64,000 nucleotides of DNA from Candidatus Methanoperedens sp. (GTDB lineage: Archaea; Halobacteriota; Methanosarcinia; Methanosarcinales; Methanoperedenaceae): the NCBI GenBank assembly GCA_012026835.1, contig VEPN01000012.1, forward strand, positions 1 to 64,000, in the 5' to 3' direction. A program made the translations under genes and the position numbers. This document shows positions 51,915-61,378 of the stretch, piece after piece (the first letter of the stretch is position 1; every line of letters begins with the position of its first letter). Below the pieces are notes generated by a model that worked only from the letters and a program-made list of their open reading frames with translations, was not told the DNA's origin and made no database searches.

Positions 51915-54145
51915 CAATTCACCTTAATGATATTTCCACTAAGTACATCGTTTTCAGACACATTGACGGAGATATTCGAATTGCTAAATGTAAGCTCATA
52001 ATTTTTCAATAACCGGGTTTCATAATGGCTATCACTGGAATATGGTACCACAAGTTCAAAATATCCTTTCTCATTAGCTTTTATTTCCTGGATGTATTCG
52101 AATTGTCTGTTCTGGTTGGTAATTATCTTTCCTGAAATATAAGCTGTTTCATTAGATGATGCATTTCCTGTTATTCTTGCTCCTTTTACATATTCAAAAA
52201 TTTTAATATTCTGGGTTGGCTTATCAAACAGGTTATAATGCTTTTCTTTTGACTCGTATATCATCCTGTAACTCTTAAGCCCGTTACCGTCAAATACATG
52301 CAACCTTGAATACATTGTCTGGAAATAATTTTGATGTGGAAGATTATATTTATCTAAGTACATGCCGGGATTCTTATCTGCAAAATCTGCAACTGCAAAA
52401 AATGTCCCAGTTATTACAAGCTGGTTTCCCTGCATATACTTGTTCAATCCCATTCTCCTATCAACGATTACATACCTTGCCTTCCGCGCATCCATTATTG
52501 AACTCGCCAATGTCTCGTTATCCGCCAGATAAAACCTTGCTGCCTCGTCTCCTCCTATCTGGAAATTATTTGCAACTACCGGCCTTTTAGAGATATACAA
52601 TATCCAGTTCCCATAATCCCACCATGTCATTATCCCGTATTTCGGATTATTTCCTGTTTCAGGCGTATTTTGTTCCAGCCATACCAGGGAATCATACCAG
52701 TCATCCGAAGGTTTGGGCGGGTAACCGGACAATTGATACGATACTGCAATATTCGGGATAAAAAGAACGAATATTAAAACGATGCTGACAGCAAAAGTTA
52801 TCATTTTATTACGTGATTCTGAATGCCTGGTTCTCTCCAGGACTTCGTATATGGAAAATCCCGTCAGTATTGCAATATTTATCGCAAGCATATAAGTGAA
52901 CCGTCTCTGGGATAAGGCGAGGATGAAGTTAACCAGCGTCCATATGGCAAAGAATAATTTTCCACTATCAATCCCATTCCTGTTCGAATACAAAAACCAT
53001 ATTAATCCTATTATTGCCACATAGAAACTAAATGTAAAAGAGTACCAGACCGGGTTTTTATCCCACTGCCATCCAAGGAATATCCCGTCGTAGGTGTAAA
53101 AAAGAGGCTGGGCCTCGCTTATCTGTTTTAATACAGGTGCATCCCTCAACAGATATCCGATTCCCCCGGATATGCTTTGATAGAAGGATGGAATGGCCAG
53201 GATGAGAAATAAAAGGAAAAGAATTATTATTATACCTATTGAAACTGGATAAAAATACCATTTCTGTTTTTTCATAAAGCTGGATATCGCCCCGAAGAGA
53301 AGGATTACGGCTGCTGAGATAACCAGGTAGATTAGCTGAAAATACGAAAGTGTTGCCGTCGTGATGGTTTTCTGCCACGGGGTCCATAGATAAAAAACAA
53401 GCATAATTAAAAGCGCAGTCGAGAACGAAATTATCCCTGCTCTTACAATGTAATTTGATGGTGCACCGGATTTTTTATCAAGAATGAACTGGAGGGCAGA
53501 ATATGACAGGAGTATTCCGATAAATATCGGAGCCCCTATCCATGTGAGCAGGGAAATCCCAATGAAAATCCCGGATAAAATGGCATACCTGGATGATCCC
53601 TTTAATGATCTTATAAAAAATAGATATGCTAAAACCGACAGCAACACCTCGGCAATATGATGGTCTGTAAATCCAAGAAAAGATATCTGGGCGTGGGCAG
53701 GCATTACTGCAAGTAAAATCGAACTGTATATAGCGATTTTCTCATTAAAAATTTCTTTTGCTATATAATATACCGCAATTACGGAAAGAACACCCAGCAG
53801 GACGGGTATAAATGCGCCTGTTAATTCAACAAGATGCACGTCGGGTTTTCCAAGACCCACGATAATTGATAACAATGCAATCCCCTGGTCAAAGAGCGGC
53901 GGCCAGCCCACAGTGGCGCCGTAAGGATAATTGATATAAGGATCAAACAAAAATGTTTTCGGGAACATCCCAATATACGAGAAAACCCTCCACATATGAT
54001 AATAGGGGTCAGTTTCGAGAAACACTATCCTCCCCTGTTCGAAGACCTGGGAATATGTAAAAAGCCTGACAATCAGACTTATTAAAATAATTATTAACAA
54101 ATAAATTACAGCATTATCAATTTTAATCTGGTTTTTTTTTGTCAT
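51914..54145 (-). CDS. aglB: Oligosaccharyltransferase AglB (STT3 family)
   Basis: A 743-residue archaeal oligosaccharyltransferase. It moves the lipid-linked glycan to Asn of N-x-S/T sites on exported proteins. The first DxD-like metal site is seen in FLETDPYYH after helix one; the second in FTDHHIAE; the catalytic WWDYGNWI lies near residue 510; the C-terminal domain follows from about 530. Some 13 membrane helices span residues 10-450. It is the first gene of a long minus-strand block with surface proteins and cytochromes that are rich in N-x-S/T sites. Confidence 0.95.
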   Translation of the reverse strand: MTKKNQIKIDNAVIYLLIIILISLIVRLFTYSQVFEQGRIVFLETDPYYHMWRVFSYIGMFPKTFLFDPYINYPYGATVGWPPLFDQGIALLSIIVGLGKPDVHLVELTGAFIPVLLGVLSVIAVYYIAKEIFNEKIAIYSSILLAVMPAHAQISFLGFTDHHIAEVLLSVLAYLFFIRSLKGSSRYAILSGIFIGISLLTWIGAPIFIGILLSYSALQFILDKKSGAPSNYIVRAGIISFSTALLIMLVFYLWTPWQKTITTATLSYFQLIYLVISAAVILLFGAISSFMKKQKWYFYPVSIGIIIILFLLFLILAIPSFYQSISGGIGYLLRDAPVLKQISEAQPLFYTYDGIFLGWQWDKNPVWYSFTFSFYVAIIGLIWFLYSNRNGIDSGKLFFAIWTLVNFILALSQRRFTYMLAINIAILTGFSIYEVLERTRHSESRNKMITFAVSIVLIFVLFIPNIAVSYQLSGYPPKPSDDWYDSLVWLEQNTPETGNNPKYGIMTWWDYGNWILYISKRPVVANNFQIGGDEAARFYLADNETLASSIMDARKARYVIVDRRMGLNKYMQGNQLVITGTFFAVADFADKNPGMYLDKYNLPHQNYFQTMYSRLHVFDGNGLKSYRMIYESKEKHYNLFDKPTQNIKIFEYVKGARITGNASSNETAYISGKIITNQNRQFEYIQEIKANEKGYFELVVPYSSDSHYETRLLKNYELTFSNSNISVNVSENDVLSGNIIKVN

Positions 54146-54203
54146 CTTTATATAGCACTAAAACATACGTATACAAGTATTTAAGCATTACAAAAAACAA
54201 GGC

Positions 54204-55211
54204 ATGAACAGGAAAGAGCCGCTTGTATCAATAGTAATAGTTAATTTCAATGGCGCACATTATCTAAATGAGTGCCTTACATCTATCGGGAATATAGATT
54301 ATCCGAATTACGAGATAGTGGTGGTGGATAACGCATCATCCGATGGTTCTATCGATTTTTTGAAAAATAATTTTCCCAGGGTCAGGATTATGCAGCTTCA
54401 GGAAAATCACGGGTTTGCGGAAGGCTCAAATATCGGAGCAAACCATGCAGCAGGCGAGTATATAGTTTTCCTGAACAATGATACAAAAGTAGAAAAGAAA
54501 TGGCTTTCAGAGCTTGTAAACGAAATCATATCCGATAGTTCCATAGCAACGTGCGGCAGCAAAATGTTCTTCTATGGGGGAGATACCATAAACCATGCCG
54601 GAGCCACTGTAACGCTTCTTGGTAATGGATATGATATAGGGTTTGGCCAGGCCGATTCAAAGGTATTCAATAATAAAAGACCCGTGGGGAGTACATGCGG
54701 GGGTTCCATGATAATACGGAAGGATGTTTTCCAGAGACTTGGCGGTTTTGATTCTGACCATTTTGCATGCGCCGAAGACGTAGATCTCTGCCTGCGGGCA
54801 TGGATTTATGGTTTCAAGAACATTTATGTTCCCTCTTCAGTTGTATATCACAAATACGGCGGCACACTCGGCAAAAGACAATCTGCCGGGAGGGTTTTTG
54901 TATGCCAGAGAAACAGGCTGGTAAATATATTGAAAAACTTTGAACCTGCAAATATTTTATTGGGATTTTGCTTATCAATACCATACGATAGTGTCAGGAT
55001 TTTTATGTTTTTATATAAAAAAGAAGTGAGGATTGCATTTTCATTAATAAAAGCTTATTTTGATGTTTTTTCATCACTTGTCAGGATTTTAGAGAAAAGG
55101 AAGATAATCCAGGAAAACAGGATTGTTTCTGATAGCGTCCTTATAAGGACGGGGATAATAACCCCGCTGGCCGAAGGGATCAGGGAGTTTTACAGGTTGA
55201 ATAGATTATAA
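54204..55211 (+). CDS. Family 2 glycosyltransferase, 335 residues
   Basis: GT-A fold enzyme: VSIVIVNFNGAHYLNECL, IVVVDNASSDGSIDFL, FLNNDTKVEKKWLSEL with NNDT in the metal-site place, GGSMIIRKDVFQRLGGFD and CAEDVDLCLRAWIYGFK as catalytic region. It is a paralogue of the enzyme at 30890 (same order of motifs and similar end KRQS-x4-F-x-C-x-RN). Divergent from aglB; likely adds a sugar (rhamnosyltransferase-type) to the N-glycan or a surface glycan. Its end overlaps the convergent next gene by 6 bp. Confidence 0.88.
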   Translation: MNRKEPLVSIVIVNFNGAHYLNECLTSIGNIDYPNYEIVVVDNASSDGSIDFLKNNFPRVRIMQLQENHGFAEGSNIGANHAAGEYIVFLNNDTKVEKKWLSELVNEIISDSSIATCGSKMFFYGGDTINHAGATVTLLGNGYDIGFGQADSKVFNNKRPVGSTCGGSMIIRKDVFQRLGGFDSDHFACAEDVDLCLRAWIYGFKNIYVPSSVVYHKYGGTLGKRQSAGRVFVCQRNRLVNILKNFEPANILLGFCLSIPYDSVRIFMFLYKKEVRIAFSLIKAYFDVFSSLVRILEKRKIIQENRIVSDSVLIRTGIITPLAEGIREFYRLNRL

Positions 55212-56879
55212 AGACTTACTTATATCAGACTTAAGAATATATATTAACGCTAAAAGGGTCGCTAAAGACAGCAAATACCCTGCGATAGTGACATTCCAGT
55301 CTATCTTTTCGACATTATATTGGGGCTTGAGTTTTTCCCTGACTTTTATCAGGTAAGTAGCGCCGTCCGGGTCATTAAAAATTTTATTTATTTCGAAATA
55401 TGTAGAATTATTGAACGTTTCGACCCCTTTCCTGTCAAGATCCGGGTTCCATATCATATTGGCAGGCCTGTGCAATGGGACATAGATATAATTTACACCA
55501 TACTTCCTGATAACATTCATTTTCTGCTCAACATCAGGTGAATTGATTATGGTGTTGCTATCATTGTCCCCAAAATACCTGTGCCCGAGCATTTGTGAAG
55601 ATTCACCTCCCAGGACATTTACGCCTGATAAAGCCGGAACCCAGAAACTATGCAGGCTTGGCGGGGCGGCCACAAGACTTCCCGGTGGAAGATATGTCAT
55701 ATATTCAAGCATTGAAAAATCAGAAGGATATCCCCATTTCCCGAAAGCAAAATCCACGTTCAACGCCCCGTACAGGGGAAAAACCAGTAATAACAGCAGT
55801 AAATACCCTTTATATCTGGAACCTGTGCTGTTCAGTTTAGCTATAAGGAGGAACATGATACTTCCTGCTGCAAGCAAAAGGGCAATATCAAAAAACTGGA
55901 AAAACCTGTCAACCCATAAAACCGGCCTGAAATAATAAGATGCTGATAGTATGAATGTGATAACCAGCCATACCGCGATCAGCAGTTTTGAAAAGTCCCA
56001 TTTAAACCTTTTAATAAAAAAGATTGCCAGAATCCCAAGAACCAGTGACAGGACGGTCGCGCTTGAAAAAGTTATGAAGCTCATAAGTGTCCAGGGCTGG
56101 TTAGTGAACGGCGCAGGTGCATAAAGAATCCTGTCGATAAAAGTCCCTGAGAATTGCATAACTCCGTGCCGCCATATCATCGGCAGCCAGAAGAAACTGA
56201 GAAGTAATCCTGTCACAAGGGGAATTAATACGAGAATCCTGAGCGCTTTTCTACTTTTGATACTGTAAATACCCACGGATATAATCAGTATTATAAAATA
56301 CACCAGAGCTGCTATGTAACTTGCAAGTACCACTAACGAAGAAATCATTGCAGTAATGGCCAGGTGACCCGATTTCCCATATTTTACGTAACGTATCAGG
56401 AAAACAAAAGCAAGGGGCATAAGCGTCATCGCCATTATCTGGGGATAATAATTCATATATCCAATAAGCTGGATCTTACTTACGGAAACTAAAAAAGCAG
56501 ATATGAGCGCCGATGTCTTGCTGCCTGATAACTCAAGTGAAAGATAATAGACTGTCAGTGAAAGCGCGGCTCCGCTTATAACTGCGACCCAGTTAGTGAT
56601 CGTAATAAGAGAGATTCCCGATAATTTGTGTAAAAATGCCACTGTATATGGAAAAAGCACCTGGTACTCGTAATATTCTCCAAGATTAAAATACGGATTA
56701 TACTGCGGGACAAGTGGAAACCATTGAAGGGCAGCCCGTGCATAAACTATGTTCTTTCCTGGATCATAATGAAAAGGCATACCCGGATCCACATGCACTC
56801 TTAAAAAAACAGATAATAAAAAGATGACTGCAAGAACAAGATATTCTTTCCCGAATATACTTAATCGGGCTGTTCTCAA
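55206..56879 (-). CDS. GT-C-type membrane glycosyltransferase
   Basis: A 557-residue protein with about 11-12 membrane helices. The first external loop holds HYDPGKNIVYARAALQWFP, where the Asp after the first helix takes the place of the catalytic acidic residue of GT-C enzymes (GT39/ArnT-like). The large C-terminal part (from about 370) contains an external domain with YLPPGSLVAAPPSLHSFWVPALSG and ends with a last helix near 525-548. Such proteins use lipid-linked sugars at the outer face. Overlaps the PQQ-repeat gene by 4 bp (ATGA). Substrate unknown. Confidence 0.75.
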   Translation of the reverse strand: MRTARLSIFGKEYLVLAVIFLLSVFLRVHVDPGMPFHYDPGKNIVYARAALQWFPLVPQYNPYFNLGEYYEYQVLFPYTVAFLHKLSGISLITITNWVAVISGAALSLTVYYLSLELSGSKTSALISAFLVSVSKIQLIGYMNYYPQIMAMTLMPLAFVFLIRYVKYGKSGHLAITAMISSLVVLASYIAALVYFIILIISVGIYSIKSRKALRILVLIPLVTGLLLSFFWLPMIWRHGVMQFSGTFIDRILYAPAPFTNQPWTLMSFITFSSATVLSLVLGILAIFFIKRFKWDFSKLLIAVWLVITFILSASYYFRPVLWVDRFFQFFDIALLLAAGSIMFLLIAKLNSTGSRYKGYLLLLLLVFPLYGALNVDFAFGKWGYPSDFSMLEYMTYLPPGSLVAAPPSLHSFWVPALSGVNVLGGESSQMLGHRYFGDNDSNTIINSPDVEQKMNVIRKYGVNYIYVPLHRPANMIWNPDLDRKGVETFNNSTYFEINKIFNDPDGATYLIKVREKLKPQYNVEKIDWNVTIAGYLLSLATLLALIYILKSDISKSL

Positions 56880-58357
56880 AATCGTTTCCTCTTTGAAATC
56901 ACAATATAAAATGCTGTGAGAATCCCGGCAACGCCGTATAATAGGTTAAATCCAGGTATCCTTTCAGGCGGTGTCTGTCTTGAATTCTCTTCTGCCGTAT
57001 ATGTGACAGTCTTGCGTTCAGTTTTTACATTGCCTGCCCCATCCACTGCAACTATGGTTATGACATTCATACCTTCCGAAAGTGTAAGCGTCGCGTTCCA
57101 GTTTGTAGTTCCTGCAAATATCCCGTTGACCGTCACTGCAAGGATACCGCTTGGGTCCTGCGCCGAACCTGAAATGTATAGTTCCTCAGAAGTCACGCTT
57201 AATGGAACTGTGTTAATTCTTATTTCAGGGGGCGTTGTATCAGTTGGTACTACCGGAACTTCAGGTTGAGTTCCAGGCGCCGTTTTTCCAAAAGCATAAA
57301 CATAGCCGTCTCTTGAAGTGGCGAACAAAATGTTATCCGATAGCGCCAGTGCTATTACCCCCTGGCCAATCGTGTATTTATTTACCAATGACCCTTTTTC
57401 TTTATCCAGAGCGTACACGTTTCCGTCTTTTGACCCGACATAGACAATTTCTCTTGTAACTATAGCAGGCAAATCAACACGGCCATTAGTCTTGAATTGC
57501 CAGAGAATATCACCATTGTCAACTTTCATCGAATAAAAAGTATTGTCATTTGAACCTATATATACTGACGTTCCGGAAACAGCGGGTGAAGATTTGACCC
57601 AGTCATTTGTCTTTTTTTTCCATTTTAATGTCCCGTCAGATTCAATGGCATATATATTATTATCATTCGATCCTGCATACGTTACTCCGTTAATTACAGA
57701 TGGCGACGAAGAGACGCTCCCTTCTGTTTTATATTTCCATTTAAGAATTTTATTTTCAGCATTCAGTGCGTATATATAATCATCAGTTGAACCTGCATAA
57801 ATAATGCCCTGTGAAATTGCAGGTGTGGATTCAACCCAGCCACCAGTCGGATATTTCCATTTCAAACTTCCATTAATTATATATATTGCATAAATATTTT
57901 TATCAGATCCTCCATAGAGGATATTATTATATGAGATCGGAGGAGATGCAGCGCTGCTGCCTGCATTGTATTTCCATTTCAAATTACCATTATTATCTAA
58001 AGCGTAAATATTATTATCAAAGGATGCCGCAAAGACCATTCCATCCTTTGCCGTAGGTGTATAGACTTTTCCAAGAGTGGGATAACTCCATTTTAATTCT
58101 CCCGTGTTCTCATCTATTGCGTAGATGTTCTTGTCGTCAGAACCCACAAAAACTGCCCCATCATTAACGATGGGAGCTGAAATGTCTGTATTTCCGGCTT
58201 TGAATTTCCATAACAGCTCCAGTGGAACAGGCAGGCTTTCAGAATATCCGCTGTGCTGTAGGTCGCCGCCTGTATTCTGCCAGTTTGCCAGAGAGCCAGG
58301 AACAAATAAAAAAACAGCTATGGAAATGCAAACCAATGGTAATAGATGTTTTCGCAT
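56876..58357 (-). CDS. PQQ-like beta-propeller surface protein with PGF-type tail
   Basis: A 493-residue exported protein: signal peptide (MRKHLLPLVCISIAVFLFVPGSLA in part), then about eight beta-propeller blades from residue 30 to 345 with the recurring mark VYAGSNDNNIYA-x-LKWKYKT, an Ig-like domain near 360-450 (DTTPPEIRINTVPLSV, SGSAQDPSGILAVTVNG) and a C-terminal RIPGFNLLYGVAGILTAFYIV with basic KRKRF end. The PGF and helix resemble a PGF-CTERM sorting signal. ATG 58378 would add seven residues; 58357 gives the better signal peptide. Blades of this type bind proteins or, in enzymes, PQQ; no enzyme residues are evident. Confidence 0.82.
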   Translation of the reverse strand: MRKHLLPLVCISIAVFLFVPGSLANWQNTGGDLQHSGYSESLPVPLELLWKFKAGNTDISAPIVNDGAVFVGSDDKNIYAIDENTGELKWSYPTLGKVYTPTAKDGMVFAASFDNNIYALDNNGNLKWKYNAGSSAASPPISYNNILYGGSDKNIYAIYIINGSLKWKYPTGGWVESTPAISQGIIYAGSTDDYIYALNAENKILKWKYKTEGSVSSSPSVINGVTYAGSNDNNIYAIESDGTLKWKKKTNDWVKSSPAVSGTSVYIGSNDNTFYSMKVDNGDILWQFKTNGRVDLPAIVTREIVYVGSKDGNVYALDKEKGSLVNKYTIGQGVIALALSDNILFATSRDGYVYAFGKTAPGTQPEVPVVPTDTTPPEIRINTVPLSVTSEELYISGSAQDPSGILAVTVNGIFAGTTNWNATLTLSEGMNVITIVAVDGAGNVKTERKTVTYTAEENSRQTPPERIPGFNLLYGVAGILTAFYIVISKRKRF

Positions 58358-58380
58358 GATTTGATTACAGCATATCATAT

Positions 58381-59091
58381 CTAATAGTTTTTCATACTTC
58401 TGGCAAGTTCACTTGCCCTGAACAACGATTCAAATGTCCCTGCATCACTCCAGTATCCGTGGAGAAGAGAAAAACCCATCTCGCCCATGCGGATATACTC
58501 GTTATTCACATCTGTGATCTCAAGTTCTCCCCTGCCTGATGGTTTTAATGTATGGATTATATCAAATACCCCGAAATCATAAATATACAATCCTGTAACC
58601 GCCAGGTTCGATTTCGGATATTTGGGCTTCTCTTCAATTGAAATAATACTCTTTCCTTCGATCTCTGCGACCCCGAACCTGTTGGCATCTGTCACTTCTT
58701 TTAAGAATATCCTGGCTCCGGACTTAAACGACCCTACATCCGCACGTACATTATCCTGGAATATATTATCACCAAGGATTACGGTCACCGGCCCTTCATC
58801 CGCGAAATCCTCTGCAAGACTCAGCGCCTGGGCGATACCCCCTGCTTTTTCCTGTATCTCGTAAGTAAGATGCACGCCAAAATCGGCGCCCGATCCAAGA
58901 AGCTCAAGAAAATGTCCCGCATGGCCGCGCCCTGAGACAATCATAATATCCTCGATACCTGCATCGGTAAGCGTTTGCAGCGGGTAATATATCATGGGCT
59001 TATCATAAACCGGGAGCAGATGCTTGTTCGTGACCTTGGTTAAAGGGAACAGGCGCGAGCCTGTGCCGCCTGCAAGTATTACGCCTTTCAT
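58381..59091 (-). CDS. rmlA: Glucose-1-phosphate thymidylyltransferase
   Basis: A 236-residue nucleotidyltransferase: GVILAGGTGSRLFPLT at the start (the dTTP-binding G-x-G-x-R), NKHLLPVYDKPMIYYPL, VILGDNIFQD with the metal Asp, EEKPKYPKSNLAVTGLYIYD and the sugar-binding WSDAGTFESLF. It makes dTDP-glucose, the first step of dTDP-rhamnose formation. It is about 50 residues shorter than bacterial RmlA, lacking the C-terminal allosteric part, as is usual for short archaeal forms. It ends the rmlC-B-D-A run. Confidence 0.93.
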   Translation of the reverse strand: MKGVILAGGTGSRLFPLTKVTNKHLLPVYDKPMIYYPLQTLTDAGIEDIMIVSGRGHAGHFLELLGSGADFGVHLTYEIQEKAGGIAQALSLAEDFADEGPVTVILGDNIFQDNVRADVGSFKSGARIFLKEVTDANRFGVAEIEGKSIISIEEKPKYPKSNLAVTGLYIYDFGVFDIIHTLKPSGRGELEITDVNNEYIRMGEMGFSLLHGYWSDAGTFESLFRASELARSMKNY

Positions 59092-59095
59092 GTTA

Positions 59096-59887
59096 TCATA
59101 CCATTATTTTCCGTTTATTTAAATACTCGGCCAGCGCATCTTTCCAGTGGCGCATCGGAGTAGTTTTCGTGTTAACAAGGACTGAATATTTTGGGCGCTT
59201 TGCCTTCCTGATAAATTCCTCACTTGTACATGGGGCAGCATTGCCGATTATCGCTGATGCGAACTCGTACCATGAGCAAACGCCTTCGTTAGTTATGTGG
59301 TAGATTCCGGGGGCAAATCCTGCTATTTCAGCGGTTTTCCTTGCAAGGTCAGAAGCATAGGTGGGCTTGCCGAACTGGTCATTCACAACCTTTACAGTTT
59401 CCATTCTGGCAGACAGGCCAAGCATCGTATCAACAAAATTCTTGCCATGCACCCCGAATAGCCATGAAGTCCTTATTATCCTGTAGTCATCCATCTTCGC
59501 GACAATATTATTTTCACCCAGAAGCTTTGATCTTCCATATGCGTTGATCGGGTTTGGATGGTCTGTTTCCCTGTATTCTTTCATGGAACCGTCAAATACA
59601 TAATCCGTGCTGTAATGCACAAGTTTCGCACCTGCTAATTTACAACCTTCCGCAATGTGACCCGGCGCTATCCCATTTACATCGAAAGCCAGTTCCCGGT
59701 TATCTTCACAGTCATCCACAGCGGTATAGGCTGCGGCATTTATCACGACATCGGGTTTTGTCTTCACGATTGATTCTATGACCTTTTTTTTATCCGTGAT
59801 ATCAACATCGCTGCGTTTAAACTTTACAGCATCTTGGAACACGGCGCATAGTTCAGTTCCGAGCATGCCGCCTGCTCCGAATATCAT
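59096..59887 (-). CDS. rmlD: dTDP-4-dehydrorhamnose reductase
   Basis: A 263-residue SDR enzyme: MIFGAGGMLGTELC as NADPH site, VINAAAYTAVDDCEDN, HYSTDYVFDGSMKEYRETD and NAYGRSKLLGE with Tyr and Lys of the active site. It makes dTDP-L-rhamnose. The frame is open 14 codons further, but the ATG at 59887 overlaps the rmlB stop in ATGA and gives the normal start. Confidence 0.94.
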   Translation of the reverse strand: MIFGAGGMLGTELCAVFQDAVKFKRSDVDITDKKKVIESIVKTKPDVVINAAAYTAVDDCEDNRELAFDVNGIAPGHIAEGCKLAGAKLVHYSTDYVFDGSMKEYRETDHPNPINAYGRSKLLGENNIVAKMDDYRIIRTSWLFGVHGKNFVDTMLGLSARMETVKVVNDQFGKPTYASDLARKTAEIAGFAPGIYHITNEGVCSWYEFASAIIGNAAPCTSEEFIRKAKRPKYSVLVNTKTTPMRHWKDALAEYLNKRKIMV

Positions 59888-60840
59888 TGTCCTGATTTTT
59901 CCCACCACCAGCGGTTTTTGATATACCATTTAACAGTAGATGCGAGGGCATCATCAAAATCATTCTCCGGGGCCCATCCAAGGGCTTTTAATCTGGAGCA
60001 GTCAAGGGAATATCTCAAATCATGGCCCGGCCGGTCTTTCACGTACTCTATCATTGATTCGTCCTTACCGAGTATTTCCAGGATCTTTTTCGTTATCTGG
60101 ATGTTGGTTTTTTCAGCCCCCCCTCCAATATTGTATATCTCGCCTGTCTTTCCGTAGTTGAGAATAAAATCAATAGCTTTGCAGTGGTCAAGTACATATA
60201 TCCAGTCGCGCACGTTCTTACCTGTCCCGTAAAGAGGAACCTTTCGGTTCTTGAGGAGATTTGTAATAAACAATGGTATGAGTTTTTCAGGATACTGATA
60301 AGGCCCGAAGTTATTGGTGCACCTGGTTATAATCACAGGCAGTTTATGTGTTATATAATAAGACTGCACAAGTAAGTCAGAGCCAGCCTTGCTTGAAGAA
60401 TAGGGGCTTGATGGCGTGAGAATATCTGTCTCTTTGAACGAGCCTTCTATTCTGCTGCCATAAACCTCATCAGTGGATATATGGATAAATTTTTTTACAT
60501 TATTTTTCAATGCGCTGTCAAGAAGTGTGAATGTACCCAGGACATTGGTCTTAACAAAACTGGAGGCGTCTTCTATTGATCTATCCACATGGCTTTCGGC
60601 TGCGAAATGTACCACAGCGTCAGCATCATGCATGATCTTGTCAACTATGGTTTCATCACAGATATCGCCCCTGACAAAAGAATAATTCGGGTTGTTTTCA
60701 ATGCCCTTAAGATTATCCGGGTTTCCAGCATATGTCAGCTTATCAAGATTGATGATACTGCAATCATGATATTTTCCCAGCATATGCCTGATAAAATTAC
60801 TTCCGATAAAACCAAGTCCGCCTGTGACAAGCAGGTTCAA
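59884..60840 (-). CDS. rmlB: dTDP-glucose 4,6-dehydratase
   Basis: A 318-residue extended SDR enzyme: VTGGLGFIGSNFIRHML as NAD site, VVHFAAESHVDRSIED, ISTDEVYGS with the catalytic Asp-Glu pair, SPYSSSKAGSDLLV with Tyr and Lys and TRCTNNFGPYQYPEKLIPLF. Normal length for the family. Second step of dTDP-rhamnose formation. It lies 14 bp after rmlC and overlaps rmlD by 4 bp. Confidence 0.95.
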   Translation of the reverse strand: MNLLVTGGLGFIGSNFIRHMLGKYHDCSIINLDKLTYAGNPDNLKGIENNPNYSFVRGDICDETIVDKIMHDADAVVHFAAESHVDRSIEDASSFVKTNVLGTFTLLDSALKNNVKKFIHISTDEVYGSRIEGSFKETDILTPSSPYSSSKAGSDLLVQSYYITHKLPVIITRCTNNFGPYQYPEKLIPLFITNLLKNRKVPLYGTGKNVRDWIYVLDHCKAIDFILNYGKTGEIYNIGGGAEKTNIQITKKILEILGKDESMIEYVKDRPGHDLRYSLDCSRLKALGWAPENDFDDALASTVKWYIKNRWWWEKSGQ

Positions 60841-60854
60841 TGTTCTTACCTCTT

Positions 60855-61328
60855 TTACCCGTGCTTCAGGCCTGGCGTCAATCCCCAGTCATAAGGGATT
60901 TCCCTTGTATCCGGGGGAAGTCGGAATTCGTCAGGCTCTTCATAATTATACGGAAGCGTGGGGATGTTCAGGAAATATGCGGTTTCCATGCCGACAGCTT
61001 TAAAACCATGATATATGCCGGGAGGGACATGGATCAATACAGGATTTTTTTCACCCGAAAATAATTCCATTACAGTTCCATTTGTCGGGGAGTCTTCGCG
61101 CCCGTCATATAATGCAACTTTCATCATCCCGCGTATGCATGTAAAGTTATCATGCTGCTTTTTATGGTAATGCCAGCCTTTAACAACTCCGGGATATGCA
61201 GTGGTTATATATACCTGTCCGAAATTGGTGAAGATCTTATCATCACTTCGCAATATTTCCATGAGCCAGCCACGTTCATCCGGGATAACTTTCAGGTTCT
61301 TAATGACAACGCCTTCGATATTTTTCAT
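60855..61328 (-). CDS. rmlC: dTDP-4-dehydrorhamnose 3,5-epimerase
   Basis: A 157-residue cupin-fold epimerase: PDERGWLMEILRSDD, the catalytic His in GVVKGWHYHKKQHDNFTCIRG, and the sugar-contacting VPPGIYHGFKAVG. Shorter than bacterial RmlC (about 180) but of a size common in archaea; the end DWGLTPGLKHG is typical for the short form. Third step of dTDP-rhamnose formation. It lies between a glycosyltransferase and rmlB. Confidence 0.9.
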   Translation of the reverse strand: MKNIEGVVIKNLKVIPDERGWLMEILRSDDKIFTNFGQVYITTAYPGVVKGWHYHKKQHDNFTCIRGMMKVALYDGREDSPTNGTVMELFSGEKNPVLIHVPPGIYHGFKAVGMETAYFLNIPTLPYNYEEPDEFRLPPDTREIPYDWGLTPGLKHG

Positions 61329-61378
61329 ATGTCCTGCCTTTTTATTTACAAGTGCTTATTTTTTAAATATGCTCAGGA

